DNA of 64,000 nt from AC-32 sp038236705. GTDB taxonomy: Bacteria > Actinomycetota > Thermoleophilia > Gaiellales > Gaiellaceae. The notes under the pieces are model-generated. The model was not told where the DNA came from. It did not search any database and saw nothing but the letters and a program-made list of their open reading frames with translations. Of the stretch, positions 48,900 to 58,165 are shown in pieces. Position 1 is the stretch's first letter, and each line of letters starts with the position of its first letter. The position numbers were made by a program, and so were the translations under genes. The stretch lies in assembly GCA_038236705.1 (NCBI GenBank), contig JBBRZN010000007.1:11976-75975 (forward strand), given 5' to 3'.

Positions 48900-49906
48900 G
48901 CGAAGCGCCTGATCTCGCCGATCTCCGGCGCATCTTCAACCTGATCTTCGGCACGATTCGCGCCAAGGCGGTCTACGTTGCCGCGAAGCTCGGCGTCGCG
49001 GACGAGCTCGCCGACGGGCCGCTCGCGGTGGGTGAGCTCGCGCGCAGGACGGACGCGGATCCTGACGCGCTGTACCGCGTGCTGCGCGCGCTTGCCGCCG
49101 AGGGACTCTTCGAGGAAGTCGAGCCCCGCACGTTCGCCGTCACCGACCTCGGCCGGCTGATCAGCGAGGACGCGCCCGGGTCACGGAAATACCTCTCGCT
49201 GATGCTCGCGGAGCAGACCGACCCCGTCTTCGACCACATGCTCGAGGTGGTCCGCACCGGGAAGCCGGCCGCCGTGTCCACCTTCGGTAAGCCGTACTTC
49301 CATTGGCTCGGCGACAATCCGGAGGCTGCCGAGATCTTCAACAAGGCGATGGGCACAGGAGCCGCGGCACGGCTCCCGACGCTTCTCCCGCTCGGCATCT
49401 GGGCCGAGGCGCGTTCCGTGGTCGATGTGGGCGGCGGCAACGGGACCGCCGTCGCAGCGCTCTTGAAGCAGCACCCGCACCTTCGCGGCATCGACTTCGA
49501 CCTTCCACAGGTCGGTGCGGAGGCCGAGGCGCTGCTCGCCGCAGAGGGCGTCGCAGACCGAGCGACGTTCGAGGCCGGGAACTTCTTCGAGACCGTGCCG
49601 AGCGGTGGCGACGTCTACGTCCTCTTGCAGATCCTCCACGACTGGAGCGACGAGGAGGCGACCCGGATCCTCCGCTCGATTCGCGGAACGATCGGCGACG
49701 ACGGCCGCCTGGTCGTGCTCGAGGACATCGTGCCCGACGGCGCAGGTGCTGGGCCGCTCCTGCTCGACCTCCAGATGCTCGTCTTGCTCGGCGGTCGGGA
49801 GCGGACGGAAACCGAGTGGTGCGAGCTGCTCGCAGGCGGGGGCTTCGAGGTCACCAGAATTACGCCCGGCCCGCGAGCGTCGGCGATCGAAGCGCGGCCG
49901 GTCTAG
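48896..49906 (+). CDS. O-methyltransferase, acetylserotonin/hydroxyindole type
   Basis: 336 residues. N-terminal winged-helix dimerisation domain (FGTIRAKAVYVAAKLGVADELADGPLAVGELARR, LYRVLRALAAEGLF), then methyltransferase: VVDVGGGNGTAVAALL, GIDFDLPQV, LLQILHDWSDEEATRILRSIR with the catalytic His-Asp, and VLEDIVPDG. Typical of natural-product O-methyltransferases; substrate unknown. GTG start overlapping the RidA stop. Confidence 0.92.
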   Translation: MSEAPDLADLRRIFNLIFGTIRAKAVYVAAKLGVADELADGPLAVGELARRTDADPDALYRVLRALAAEGLFEEVEPRTFAVTDLGRLISEDAPGSRKYLSLMLAEQTDPVFDHMLEVVRTGKPAAVSTFGKPYFHWLGDNPEAAEIFNKAMGTGAAARLPTLLPLGIWAEARSVVDVGGGNGTAVAALLKQHPHLRGIDFDLPQVGAEAEALLAAEGVADRATFEAGNFFETVPSGGDVYVLLQILHDWSDEEATRILRSIRGTIGDDGRLVVLEDIVPDGAGAGPLLLDLQMLVLLGGRERTETEWCELLAGGGFEVTRITPGPRASAIEARPV

Positions 49907-49919
49907 GCTAGGGACGATA

Positions 49920-50561
49920 GTGACCGGACGAGCATTCGAGACCGCGCGAATCGAGGACCTGGAGCGCCCGGACGGCTGGTCGCCGGTCAGGCTCCACTTC
50001 GACGTGCAGGCCTTCGGCATCAATGCCTGGACCGGGCACGAGGCGGACGCGACCGTGATCCCCGAGCACGACGAGGAGCCGTCGGGCCACGAGGAGCTCT
50101 ACCTCGTCATTTCCGGCCACGCGAGCTTCACCGTGGAAGGCGAGTCGATCCATGCGCCCTCGGGGACAATCGTCTTCGTCCGCGATCCCGCCGCGACGCG
50201 TGGTGCCGTCGCGCGCGAGCCCGGGACGACGGTCCTGAGCGTGGGGGGAAAGCCCGGCGAGGCGTACCGGCCCCGATCCTGGGAGACGAACCGCGACGTC
50301 ATCGCTTTGCTCGACGGCGGCAAGAACGCGGAAGCCAAGCAGCTGCTGACCGACGCCCTCGAGAAGTACGACGACCGCGGGAACCTCCTCTACAACCTCG
50401 CCTGCGCCGAAGCGCAGCTGGGCGAGACGGACGCCGCGCTCGAGCATCTCCGAGCCGCTCTGCGCGAGCGTCCGTCCCTTGCCGAAGGTGCCCGCGAGGA
50501 CGACGACCTCTGTCCGATCCGCGACGACCCGCGCTTCGCAGAGATCGCCGGCGGGGGCTAG
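49920..50561 (+). CDS. Cupin-domain protein with TPR-like C-terminus
   Basis: 213 residues. N-terminal half is a cupin (PSGHEELYLVISGHASFTVEGESIHAPSGTIVFVRDP), with few His so metal binding is uncertain. C-terminal half LLDGGKNAEAKQLLTDAL, NLLYNLACAEAQLGETDAALEHLRAALRERP is a tetratricopeptide pair. GTG 49920 chosen, 13 bases after the methyltransferase. Convergent with the VOC gene. Confidence 0.8.
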   Translation: MTGRAFETARIEDLERPDGWSPVRLHFDVQAFGINAWTGHEADATVIPEHDEEPSGHEELYLVISGHASFTVEGESIHAPSGTIVFVRDPAATRGAVAREPGTTVLSVGGKPGEAYRPRSWETNRDVIALLDGGKNAEAKQLLTDALEKYDDRGNLLYNLACAEAQLGETDAALEHLRAALRERPSLAEGAREDDDLCPIRDDPRFAEIAGGG

Positions 50562-50574
50562 GCCTCGCCCTCGA

Positions 50575-50949
50575 TTACATGCCGTCTTTGACGACCCCGA
50601 TCACGTGGCCCTCGGGATCGCTGAACTGGCCGAGCTCGACCATGTCCATGATCTTCTCCGGGCCCATGATCCTGGTGCCGCCGAGGCTCTCGGCCTTGGC
50701 GAGCGCGGCCTCGACGTCGGGCACCGCGACGTAGAACGTGACGTGGCCTTCGTACCCGGGAGGGCCGCCGGCGATGCCGCCACCGATACCGGGATTGCCG
50801 TCGGCCGCGAGGTTGCTGTCGCGCGCCACCATCCCGTAGTTCATCTCGTTGTCGGAGTCGATCTCCCAGCCGAAGAGCTCGGAGTAGTAGTTCCGCAGCT
50901 TGTCTCCGTCCTTGCCAATGACCTCGAAGTGCACTACCGGCTGACCCAT
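50575..50949 (-). CDS. VOC-superfamily protein
   Basis: 124 residues: VVHFEVIGKDGDKLRNYYSELFGWEI, GHVTFYVAVPDVEAALAKAESLGGTRIMG and FSDPEGHVIGVVK are the two glyoxalase-type modules. ATG start with AGGGAGAG about 6 bases before it. Probably binds a metal and small hydrophobic substrate. The 150 bases upstream to 51101 show nothing recognisable. Confidence 0.92.
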   Translation of the reverse strand: MGQPVVHFEVIGKDGDKLRNYYSELFGWEIDSDNEMNYGMVARDSNLAADGNPGIGGGIAGGPPGYEGHVTFYVAVPDVEAALAKAESLGGTRIMGPEKIMDMVELGQFSDPEGHVIGVVKDGM

Positions 50950-51101
50950 GGTCTCTCCCTTTCACTAGACACCTACTAAGACTGCGGGCCGCCAAGAAAC
51001 TCATCGCCTCGAGTGGCCACGGCCCGACAGTCGTCGAGGAAGCCGAAGCCGGCAGCCGCTAACTGGAGCGACGTCGCCTTCGACCTTCAACTCGGCGGCT
51101 T

Positions 51102-51374
51102 CTACGCCGCTGCGAAGCGCTCGGCGGCTCGAGCTCGCTTGCGCTCAGCTTCGACCTCGCGGTCCTTCGGGGCCGCGTTGGTCTCGAGCGAGTCGATCAG
51201 CCGGCGGGTCGCCTCGGCTACCCCCTCGACCGCAAGTGCGAACGCTTTCTCGTTCGCCTGCGAGGGCTTGGTGAAGCCGCTGATCTTGCGCACGTACTGA
51301 AGCGAAGCGTCCCGTACTTCCTCGTCCGTCGCGGGAGGCTCGAAGTTGAAGAGCGTGTGGATGTTTCTGCACAT
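51102..51374 (-). CDS. DUF2277 family protein
   Basis: 90 residues, starting MCRNIHTLFNFEPPATDEEV, then RDASLQYVRKISGFTKPSQANEKAFALAVEGVAEATRRLI; this is the DUF2277 signature, a small soluble helical protein of unknown function common in actinobacteria. ATG 51374 gives the family N-terminus. Confidence 0.93.
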   Translation of the reverse strand: MCRNIHTLFNFEPPATDEEVRDASLQYVRKISGFTKPSQANEKAFALAVEGVAEATRRLIDSLETNAAPKDREVEAERKRARAAERFAAA

Positions 51375-51402
51375 GCGCCTATCGTAGACGCGGGCGGGTT
51401 CG

Positions 51403-51969
51403 CTACGGGGTGACGGGCTCGCGCACCTGCGCAAGCTCCTCCGCGGGCGCGTCTTCCGCTGCCGCAAGCGCGGCGGCCGAGCCGGCCGCACCCGCAGCCA
51501 AGGCGGCGAGCGCCCAGGCCGTGCCCCAGCGGGGCCTGCCGAGCGCACCGTCCACCGACCACGGGCCGGGCCCGTTCTCGGTGAGGCCGAACACGGTCAC
51601 GAGAAGAACGAGGTTGTACTCGTAGCCACCGCTGCTCGACCAGATGCCCTTCTCCCAGTGCACGGTCTTGATCGCGGTGATCATCACGCTGCAGAGCGCC
51701 GCAGCCGCAGCGGGTGTGGCGGCCCCAAGGGCGAACAGCAAACCGCCCCCGGCCTCGGCTGTTCCGGCCGCCAGTGCATTTCGGCGACCTGGCCGGAGCC
51801 CCATCGACTCGAAGCCCTGGCCGGTCCCTTCGAGACCGCCGCCCCCGAACCAGCCGAAGAGCTTCTGCGCGCCGTGGCCGAAGAAGAGCAGGCCGATCGT
51901 GACGCGCGCTATCAGGCGGAACAGACCGATGCTCGAGTCTTTTCTTGCTTGCGCGGCCTGAAACCTCAC
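51403..51969 (-). CDS. DoxX-family membrane protein
   Basis: 188 residues from GTG 51969. LFRLIARVTIGLLFFGHGAQKLFGWFGGGGLEGT is the DoxX start; four helices follow with NALAAGTAEAGGGLLFALG and a C-terminal Ala-rich helix. DoxX proteins sit in the membrane and are linked to thiosulfate/quinone or redox-stress systems. Begins 1 base after the dioxygenase stop, so the two share a transcript. Confidence 0.88.
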   Translation of the reverse strand: MRFQAAQARKDSSIGLFRLIARVTIGLLFFGHGAQKLFGWFGGGGLEGTGQGFESMGLRPGRRNALAAGTAEAGGGLLFALGAATPAAAAALCSVMITAIKTVHWEKGIWSSSGGYEYNLVLLVTVFGLTENGPGPWSVDGALGRPRWGTAWALAALAAGAAGSAAALAAAEDAPAEELAQVREPVTP

Positions 51970-51970
51970 G

Positions 51971-52660
51971 CTACGAGCGGTGCACGCCCATGGTGATCGC
52001 AGCAACGTAGGCGCCACCGCTCTTGCGCACACTCAGCAACGAGCACTTGCCACCCTGGGCGAAGACGAAGTCGTTCGCGTTGCGGGTCGTCCGCTTCCAG
52101 CGCCGGCTGTACGGCTTGCGGCGGAAGACCTGGTCGGTGACGGCGTCCGGGAAGTAGAGCTGGCCGGTGTGCACGACGTTGCCGCCGACGTGCACCTTCA
52201 CGTGGATGTGCACGGTGCGGCCCTGGTACCAGCCTGGCCAGACCGAACGGAAGCGCGCAAGGCCGCGCGCGTCGGTCCTCTGGATCCCGCGCATGAAGGT
52301 GCGGTTGCCCGAGCCCGAGCCGAAGCCCGAGTAGACGCCGAGCGCGTCCGCGTGCCAGATGTCGACCGATGCGCCCTTGATCGGCCTGCAGGTCGAGGCG
52401 TCCACGACGGTCAGGCGCAGCAGGAGCGGAACTCCGGGCCGGCCTTCGGTGATGTCGCAGCGCAGTTTTTCCCTGGCGATGTAGTACGGGCCCTCCGTCT
52501 GCTCGGGCGAGAGCACGCACGACACCGCGCCCGAGGCGACGGCATCCGGGCCTGCCCCTTCGGCGCTGCCGAGCCGCAAGCCGCCCACTCCAAGGGCGGC
52601 CGCGAGGAAACCACCGAGCCGAAGGAGCGAGCCCCGGCGAGTGAGGCGTAGGTCGTCCAT
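51971..52660 (-). CDS. Secreted intradiol ring-cleavage dioxygenase-like protein
   Basis: 229 residues. Twin-arginine-like N-terminus (LTRRGSLLRLGGFLAAALGVGG) predicting export. Mature part: SPEQTEGPYYIAREKLRCDITEG, VVDASTCRPIKGASVDIWHADALGVYSGF, GWYQGRTVHIHVKVHVGG. The two Tyr (GPYY) and the HxH (HIHVKV) are the Fe(III) ligands of protocatechuate-type dioxygenases. Substrate unknown; exported versions may act on aromatic material. Forms a unit with DoxX. Confidence 0.9.
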   Translation of the reverse strand: MDDLRLTRRGSLLRLGGFLAAALGVGGLRLGSAEGAGPDAVASGAVSCVLSPEQTEGPYYIAREKLRCDITEGRPGVPLLLRLTVVDASTCRPIKGASVDIWHADALGVYSGFGSGSGNRTFMRGIQRTDARGLARFRSVWPGWYQGRTVHIHVKVHVGGNVVHTGQLYFPDAVTDQVFRRKPYSRRWKRTTRNANDFVFAQGGKCSLLSVRKSGGAYVAAITMGVHRS

Positions 52661-52702
52661 TGCCCGAACATAGCGCCCTGTCGTAAGAAGACGTTGAGAA
52701 TC

Positions 52703-55700
52703 CTAGGAGGTCTCGGCGAGCTCGGCTTCGATCCGCTCGAGGGCCGCGAGGTTCTGCTTCTTCTCCGCGATCCCGCGAGCGTGCTCGAGAGCCGCACGTT
52801 GGGCCTCCGGCCTTCCCGCCAGGCGATCGACCTCGGCCCGCGCGAAGGCCAGGTCGAGGTGGAGCATCACGTAGTCCGTCCGTTCGATGATCCCGGCGGC
52901 CTCGGCGACGAGCGCGTCGGCCTGCTCGAAGTCGCCCCGCCGCGCGGCGACCCGCGCGCGAACCAGGCGCTGCCGCAAGTGGGGCTCGAAGTCGTCCGGC
53001 GCGGCCACCTGCTCGGTGAGCTCGGCGAGCTCGAGCGCCTCGTCCTCGCGACCCAGTTCGAGCGCGGCCTGCGAGCGCATCCCGACCACCGTCGCGAGGT
53101 ACCCGCTCTCGGCGCTCGCGGCGAGGTGCTCGTGGCCTTCGGCGAGAGCGTCGTAGGCCGTCTGGGGGTCACCGATCTGCAACTCCAGCTCCGCCTCGAT
53201 CATCGACGACCCCGCCCACCAGATCAGGTCGCCCAGCTCCAGCAGCAGGGCCCGCCCGGCGGCGATGTCCGCGCGCCCCTCCGCTATCCGCTGCAGGGCG
53301 GCTTTCTGGGTGCCCCGGATCACCGTGGCGATGGCCTCGAGGCGCTTGGACGAGGAGCGGGCCATGAACTCGTCGCAGCGGCGGATGCCCTCCTCGGCCG
53401 GAATCCCGCCCCACCAGATGTCCCAGCAGCTCCAGATCAGCACCTCGCTCACGAGCCGCGGGCTGAAACGCTCCGCGCGCTCGAGTGCCTGGGCCCAGTA
53501 GACCTGGGCCTCGGCGCTCTTGCCCCTCCAAGCGAGGAAGTTGCCGACTACGCGCAGTGCCCAGACAACGCCCTCCTCATCGTCGAGCCGTTCTAGCTCG
53601 GCGAGAGCCTCGTCTGCCAGCTTGGCCGAGCTGCTCATGGTCGCGTTGGGGTCGTCCTGGATCTGCGCCTCGGCCTGCGCGATCTTGAGCCGTGCCAGCA
53701 GTCGCTCGTCGTTCGCCGCGCCTGCGGCCGCCATCACCTCCTTGCGCAGCGCCCCCGCACGTGGGAAATCGCCGAGCTCGCTGAGGATCACCGCGAGATC
53801 GAGCTGCGCATTGCGTCGAGCGGCGTGATCGGGAGGGGCGAGCTCGATGGAGCGCGTGAGCAGGCCCTGGGCGGCCATCGTGTCGCCCCGCTCGCGGGCG
53901 CGGCCGGCGCTCGTGAGCAAGCGCTCGGCCCCTCGCTCGCCGATCGCCTTGGCCGTGTCGTCGAGCGGCCCGAGCTCGACCCGGTAGAGGTACGCCTGCT
54001 CGAGGTGGTAGCCGGCGATCTCGTCCAGCTCGACCAGCTCCACGCCGAACTCCTGCAGCCAGTCGGCGAAGCGCTCGTGCAGCTCGGCTCTCGTCGCCTT
54101 GGGCAGCGCCTCGTAGGCCGTGTCGCGGATCAGGAGATGGCGGAAGCGGTAGGCCTCGTCGTCGGCCACGAGCGTGGCCTCCGGACGAACGAGGTCCTTG
54201 CGCACAAGGGTGATCAGGCGCCCATCCACGTGCGGCTCCTCGGGCGCGAGCGCGGCGACTGCGCCACGGTGGAAGACCTGGCCCTCCACGGCGCCGCGCT
54301 CGAGCACGCCGCGCTCGGCCGGGTCGAGCTGGTCGAGCCGCGCGGCGAGCAGCGCCTGGATCGTCGGCGGGACGGCGATGTCGCCGTCGCCCTCGGCCGC
54401 CATCGCGACCATCTCCTCGACGAAGAGGGGGTTACCGCCGGCGGCGGCGAGGATGCGGTCGCTCAGCTCCTCCGGCATACCGTCCGTGAGCGCGCCGATC
54501 AGCTCGCCCGCCTCGTCCGGTGCGAGCGGCTCGAGCAGGACGTTTGCCGCGTTGAGCTTGCCGCCGCCCCAGGCCGGGCGCGAGTCGAGCAGCTCCGAGC
54601 GGGCCATGCAGAGCAGGAGGATCGGCGCGTCGCGGCTCAGGTCGGCCACGTGCTCGACGAGGTCGAGGAAGGTGGGCTCGCCCCACTGGATGTCGTCGAA
54701 GACGACCACGAGCGGCCGCTCGGCGGCGTGGGACTCGAGCAGCTTGCGGAAGGCCCAGGCGATGTCCTCCGGCGAGCCGGCCGCGCTCTCGTCGCCGAGA
54801 ACGGAGGCCAGCGCCCCCGTGACGCCATCCGCGTCGCGCAGGAGCTGCTTGACGACCTCGGTGACCGGCCAGTAGCTGATCCCTTCGCCGTAGGAGAGGC
54901 AGCGCCCGCGCGCGACGGTGGCCTGCTCGAGCGTTCCGAGGAACTCCTCGACGAGGCGCGACTTGCCGACCCCGGCGGTGCCGAGGATCGTGAAGAGCTG
55001 GCAGCTGTTCCCGGCGACGGCGTTCGTGAAGGCATCCTCGAGGAGCTTGCGCTGGCGCTCACGGCCGACCATTGGCGCCTCGTGACGCCGCGCAGGCGCA
55101 TCGGCGCCGACCGAGAGCAGGCGGAAGGCCGTGAGCGGCTTGGCCTTGCCCTTCGCCTCGAGCGGCGTCGCGGGCTCGGCCTCGACGGCCTCGCGCACGA
55201 GCCCATGCGTCTCCTCGCCGAGCAGGATCTCGCCCGGCTGGGCCGCCTGCTCGAGCCGGGCGGCGACGTTGACCGCGTCGCCCGTCGCGAGACGCTCCTC
55301 GGTCCCGGTCACGACCTCGCCGGTGTTCACGCCCATGCGCAGCTCGAGCCGCGTGCCGTAGGTCTGCTCGAGCTCGTCGTTCAAGCCGTCGAGCCCGCCG
55401 CGGAGCTCGTTTGCGGAGCGCACGGCTCGCAGCGCGTCGTCTTCGTGCACGGCAGGCACGCCGAAGACGGCCATGACGGCGTCGCCGATGAACTTCTCCA
55501 CGGTGCCGCCGTGGCGCTCGACGATCGTCTTCGCCGTCTCGAAGTAGCGCGCCATGACGCGGCGCAGGCTCTCGGGGTCGATCTTCTCGCCGAGCGCGGT
55601 CGAGCCGGTGACGTCGCAGAAGAGCACCGTGACGACCTTGCGCACCTCGCGGACGGGCGCCGCCTCGGCGAGCGGCGCGCCGCAGGAGTCGCAGAAGCGC

Positions 55701-55744
55701 GCCTCCTCCCGGTTCTCGGCCCCGCAACTCGTGCAGACGACCAC
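52703..55744 (-). CDS. Zinc-ribbon / class III adenylate-cyclase domain / AAA ATPase / TPR protein
   Basis: 1013 residues. Starts with a CxxC zinc ribbon (CTSCG, CDSCG), then a class III cyclase domain with FCDVTGST, KFIGDAVMAVFG and, unlike the other two cyclase-like proteins here, a canonical VNVAAR. ATPase: GTAGVGKSRL (Walker A), PLVVVFDDIQWGEPTFLDLVEHV (Walker B). The last 500 residues are TPR-like. Likely makes cAMP in response to a signal sensed by the C-terminal part. GTG start. Confidence 0.9.
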   Translation of the reverse strand: MVVCTSCGAENREEARFCDSCGAPLAEAAPVREVRKVVTVLFCDVTGSTALGEKIDPESLRRVMARYFETAKTIVERHGGTVEKFIGDAVMAVFGVPAVHEDDALRAVRSANELRGGLDGLNDELEQTYGTRLELRMGVNTGEVVTGTEERLATGDAVNVAARLEQAAQPGEILLGEETHGLVREAVEAEPATPLEAKGKAKPLTAFRLLSVGADAPARRHEAPMVGRERQRKLLEDAFTNAVAGNSCQLFTILGTAGVGKSRLVEEFLGTLEQATVARGRCLSYGEGISYWPVTEVVKQLLRDADGVTGALASVLGDESAAGSPEDIAWAFRKLLESHAAERPLVVVFDDIQWGEPTFLDLVEHVADLSRDAPILLLCMARSELLDSRPAWGGGKLNAANVLLEPLAPDEAGELIGALTDGMPEELSDRILAAAGGNPLFVEEMVAMAAEGDGDIAVPPTIQALLAARLDQLDPAERGVLERGAVEGQVFHRGAVAALAPEEPHVDGRLITLVRKDLVRPEATLVADDEAYRFRHLLIRDTAYEALPKATRAELHERFADWLQEFGVELVELDEIAGYHLEQAYLYRVELGPLDDTAKAIGERGAERLLTSAGRARERGDTMAAQGLLTRSIELAPPDHAARRNAQLDLAVILSELGDFPRAGALRKEVMAAAGAANDERLLARLKIAQAEAQIQDDPNATMSSSAKLADEALAELERLDDEEGVVWALRVVGNFLAWRGKSAEAQVYWAQALERAERFSPRLVSEVLIWSCWDIWWGGIPAEEGIRRCDEFMARSSSKRLEAIATVIRGTQKAALQRIAEGRADIAAGRALLLELGDLIWWAGSSMIEAELELQIGDPQTAYDALAEGHEHLAASAESGYLATVVGMRSQAALELGREDEALELAELTEQVAAPDDFEPHLRQRLVRARVAARRGDFEQADALVAEAAGIIERTDYVMLHLDLAFARAEVDRLAGRPEAQRAALEHARGIAEKKQNLAALERIEAELAETS

Positions 55745-55775
55745 ATGACGAGTCTAGGGCGTACGATCGGCTCCG

Positions 55776-56072
55776 ATGCCTCGCGAGCGGCTAGTGGTGC
55801 GATTTCGAGCCGGCCCGACCTGGGCGAGCGGCTCGGTCCGCGAACAGCCCGGCTGGGACGAGCACGCGGAGTTCGTGGACGGGCTCATCGAGCGCGGGAC
55901 GATGGTGATGGGCGGCCCGTTCAGCGACAATTCGGGCTCGATGAGCCTGCTCGAAGGCGTCGACGCAGACGAGGCCCGCCGGATTCTCGAGGACGACCCG
56001 TTCATGAAGAACGGCGTCTTCGTCCTCGACGAGATCCGCGAGTGGACGATCTTCGTGGACGAGCTGAGCTAG
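55776..56072 (+). CDS. YciI-family protein
   Basis: 98 residues: RLVVRFRAGPTWASGSVREQPGWDEHAEFVDGLIERGTMVMGGPFSD, DEARRILEDDPFMKNGVF and EIREWTIF follow the YCII ferredoxin-like fold with the His-Asp pair. Function poorly known. Shares the stop region CTAG (56069-56072) with the convergent gene. Confidence 0.88.
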   Translation: MPRERLVVRFRAGPTWASGSVREQPGWDEHAEFVDGLIERGTMVMGGPFSDNSGSMSLLEGVDADEARRILEDDPFMKNGVFVLDEIREWTIFVDELS

Positions 56073-56341
56073 CGCTTGACGATGTTGTGAGCCTCGAAGA
56101 TCTCTGGTTCGCCGGAGAACTCGATCCCGACTTCGGCCAGCAAGGGCATCAGCCGCTCGCCGAACGCCTCGAGCTGCTCGCGCGAGTCCCAGATCTCGCT
56201 GACGCGCAGGTTCCCTTCGGATCCGAAGCAGACGTGGTAGTCGAGTCCGTCCGGGGGAAAGTCGCCACCAAGCCGACGAAGGCTTTCGTCGTACTGCTCC
56301 CTCGTCAGGGATGCGGGCTGAAACCGGACAACGATGCTCAT
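56069..56341 (-). CDS. Small dimeric alpha/beta-barrel protein (ABM-like)
   Basis: 90 residues: MSIVVRFQPASLTREQYDESLRRLGGDFPP, DGLDYHVCFGSEGNLRVSEIWDSREQLEAFGERLMPLLAEVG. This is the pattern of antibiotic-biosynthesis-monooxygenase-like or stress-response small barrels. ATG 56341 chosen; the frame upstream is spurious. Confidence 0.8.
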   Translation of the reverse strand: MSIVVRFQPASLTREQYDESLRRLGGDFPPDGLDYHVCFGSEGNLRVSEIWDSREQLEAFGERLMPLLAEVGIEFSGEPEIFEAHNIVKR

Positions 56342-56382
56342 GCTGCGCTCCTCCTCGATCGGGTGCGCCGACCTTATCGTTG

Positions 56383-57318
56383 CTAGCGGCGACAGCGCGC
56401 CTTGCGTGCGCCGGGCAGCCAGTCGATCGGGTCGCCTGCGCCGTTGAGCTGCGGCAGCGAGCGGATCCCGGTGCCGTCCGGCTTCATCCAGTAGTACCTC
56501 GGTAGAGGCTCGTCGCCGCGGAAGTGGTTGAACGCGATGCGGCCGTTGGGGAGCCACCCGATGGGCCCGTCCGCCCCCGGCCAGCGGGTCACGCGCCGGA
56601 GGTTGCTTCCGTCGGCGGTCATCACCCACACTTCACGGCCACTGAACTGGCCGGAGCTGTAGGTGATCCGCGTCCCGTCGGGCGACCACGCGCCCGGGTA
56701 ATCCCCGCCGGTTCCGGCCGGCTCGACGAGCCGGGGATGCGTGAGCTGGCGCTGGTTGCTTCCGTCCGCGTCCATCGTCCAGATCGCCCAGTTGCCGTCG
56801 CCGTTGTGCGCGCCGTAGGCGATCCGGCGGGCGTCGGGCGACCAGACGGCGGTCTCGCTCCCGGTAGGCACGCCGAGGTCGCGCACCCCGGTTCCGTCCG
56901 GATTCATCAGGAAGAGCGTGGCGAAGGGCTGGCCGGCGCGGAGACCGCTGAAGACGATCTTGTCGCCGCGCGGCGACCAGGCGGGGAACATGCCGCCGGT
57001 CCGCGGCTGGATCTCTCGTTCGTGGGTGCCGTCGGCGTTCACGACGAAGATCCCTTCGAGCCCGTTGCCGTAGCGATCCGGTAGGTAGTGGCCGCGGCTG
57101 GTGCGAAAAACGACCCTGCGGCCGTCGGGCGACCAGGATGGGTCGAAGTCGTGACCCTTGCCGGAGCGGGTGACCTGCCGGCGGCAGCTGCCGTCTGCGT
57201 TCATCACCCAGATGTCTCCGGCCGGGGTGCTGTAGGCGATCCGGCCGTGCAGATTGCTTTTCGCCACGGGCGGATGCCCGACGAGAAAGGCAGCAAGAAT
57301 CGAGAGCAGCGCGCTCAT
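56383..57318 (-). CDS. TolB-like beta-propeller protein, exported
   Basis: 311 residues. Hydrophobic N-terminus (MSALLSILAAFLVGHPPVA) acts as export signal or anchor, then six blades with the WD40-like PD40 pattern (IWVMNADGSCRRQVTRSG, PSWSPDGRRVVFRTS, IFVVNADGTHEREI, TLFLMNPDGTGVRDLG). No enzymatic domain. Probably a protein- or glycan-binding propeller. No neighbouring Tol genes. Confidence 0.87.
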   Translation of the reverse strand: MSALLSILAAFLVGHPPVAKSNLHGRIAYSTPAGDIWVMNADGSCRRQVTRSGKGHDFDPSWSPDGRRVVFRTSRGHYLPDRYGNGLEGIFVVNADGTHEREIQPRTGGMFPAWSPRGDKIVFSGLRAGQPFATLFLMNPDGTGVRDLGVPTGSETAVWSPDARRIAYGAHNGDGNWAIWTMDADGSNQRQLTHPRLVEPAGTGGDYPGAWSPDGTRITYSSGQFSGREVWVMTADGSNLRRVTRWPGADGPIGWLPNGRIAFNHFRGDEPLPRYYWMKPDGTGIRSLPQLNGAGDPIDWLPGARKARCRR

Positions 57319-57412
57319 GAGTCACGACTTCTACAACGGCCGCGCCGCTTTGGTTCCGTCTAGCGCTGCCCACTCAAAGGCACGCGCGGCTGTCCGCTGA
57401 GAGAATCGCGCC

Positions 57413-58165
57413 GTGGGACGACTCGACGGGAAGGTCGCGATCGTCACCGGCGCCGGCGGTGGAATCGGACGCGCGATGGTGGTCCGGCTCGCCGAGGAAG
57501 GCGCACAGGTCGTCGCGGCCGACGTGAACGTGGAGCGCGCCGCCGAGTCGGCCGAGCTCGCGGGCGGCGCGAGCTACGAGGTCGTAGACGTCTCGCAGCC
57601 GGAGCAGGTCGAGCAGCTCGTCGCCACAGCCGTGGAGAAGCACGGGAAGCTCACGACGATGTGCAACAACGCCGCGATCTCGATCCCCGGCGACGTGACG
57701 GAGGTCTCGGTGGAGGACTTCGACCGCACGATTGCGGTCAACCTGCGCGGCGTTTTCCTCGGCTGCAAGTACGCCGTGCCGGCGCTGCTCGAGGCGGGCG
57801 GCGGCTCGATCGTCAACACCGGCTCGGTGAACAGCCTCGTGGCGGAGCCGTTCCTGACCGCCTACGTCGCCTCGAAGGGCGGCGTGCTGATGCTCTCGAA
57901 GGCGGTCGCGCTCGACTACGCCGACAAGGGCATCCGCTGCAACTGCCTCTGCCCGGGCTGGGTGGACACGCCGATCAACCACCCTCACGCCGAGCGGATG
58001 GGCGGGCTCGACGGCGTGCTCGAGAGCCTCCCGGAGTGGCAGCCGATCGGGCGCCAGGGCTACCCGGAGGAGATCGCCGACGCCGCGGTCTACCTCGCCT
58101 CGGACGAGTCGGCCTTCATGACCGGCAGCGCGTTCGTGATCGACGGCGGGATGACCGCCCGCTAG
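57413..58165 (+). CDS. Short-chain dehydrogenase/reductase
   Basis: 250 residues, classical SDR: VAIVTGAGGGIGRAMVVRLAEEGA (TGxxxGxG), NNAAIS, GSIVNTGSVNS (Ser), YVASKGG (Tyr-Lys), and CPGWVDTPINHP. Asp in VVAADVNVERA suggests NAD rather than NADP. Substrate unknown. GTG start. Its TAG shares CTAG with the stop of the convergent gene at 58162. Confidence 0.95.
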   Translation: MGRLDGKVAIVTGAGGGIGRAMVVRLAEEGAQVVAADVNVERAAESAELAGGASYEVVDVSQPEQVEQLVATAVEKHGKLTTMCNNAAISIPGDVTEVSVEDFDRTIAVNLRGVFLGCKYAVPALLEAGGGSIVNTGSVNSLVAEPFLTAYVASKGGVLMLSKAVALDYADKGIRCNCLCPGWVDTPINHPHAERMGGLDGVLESLPEWQPIGRQGYPEEIADAAVYLASDESAFMTGSAFVIDGGMTAR

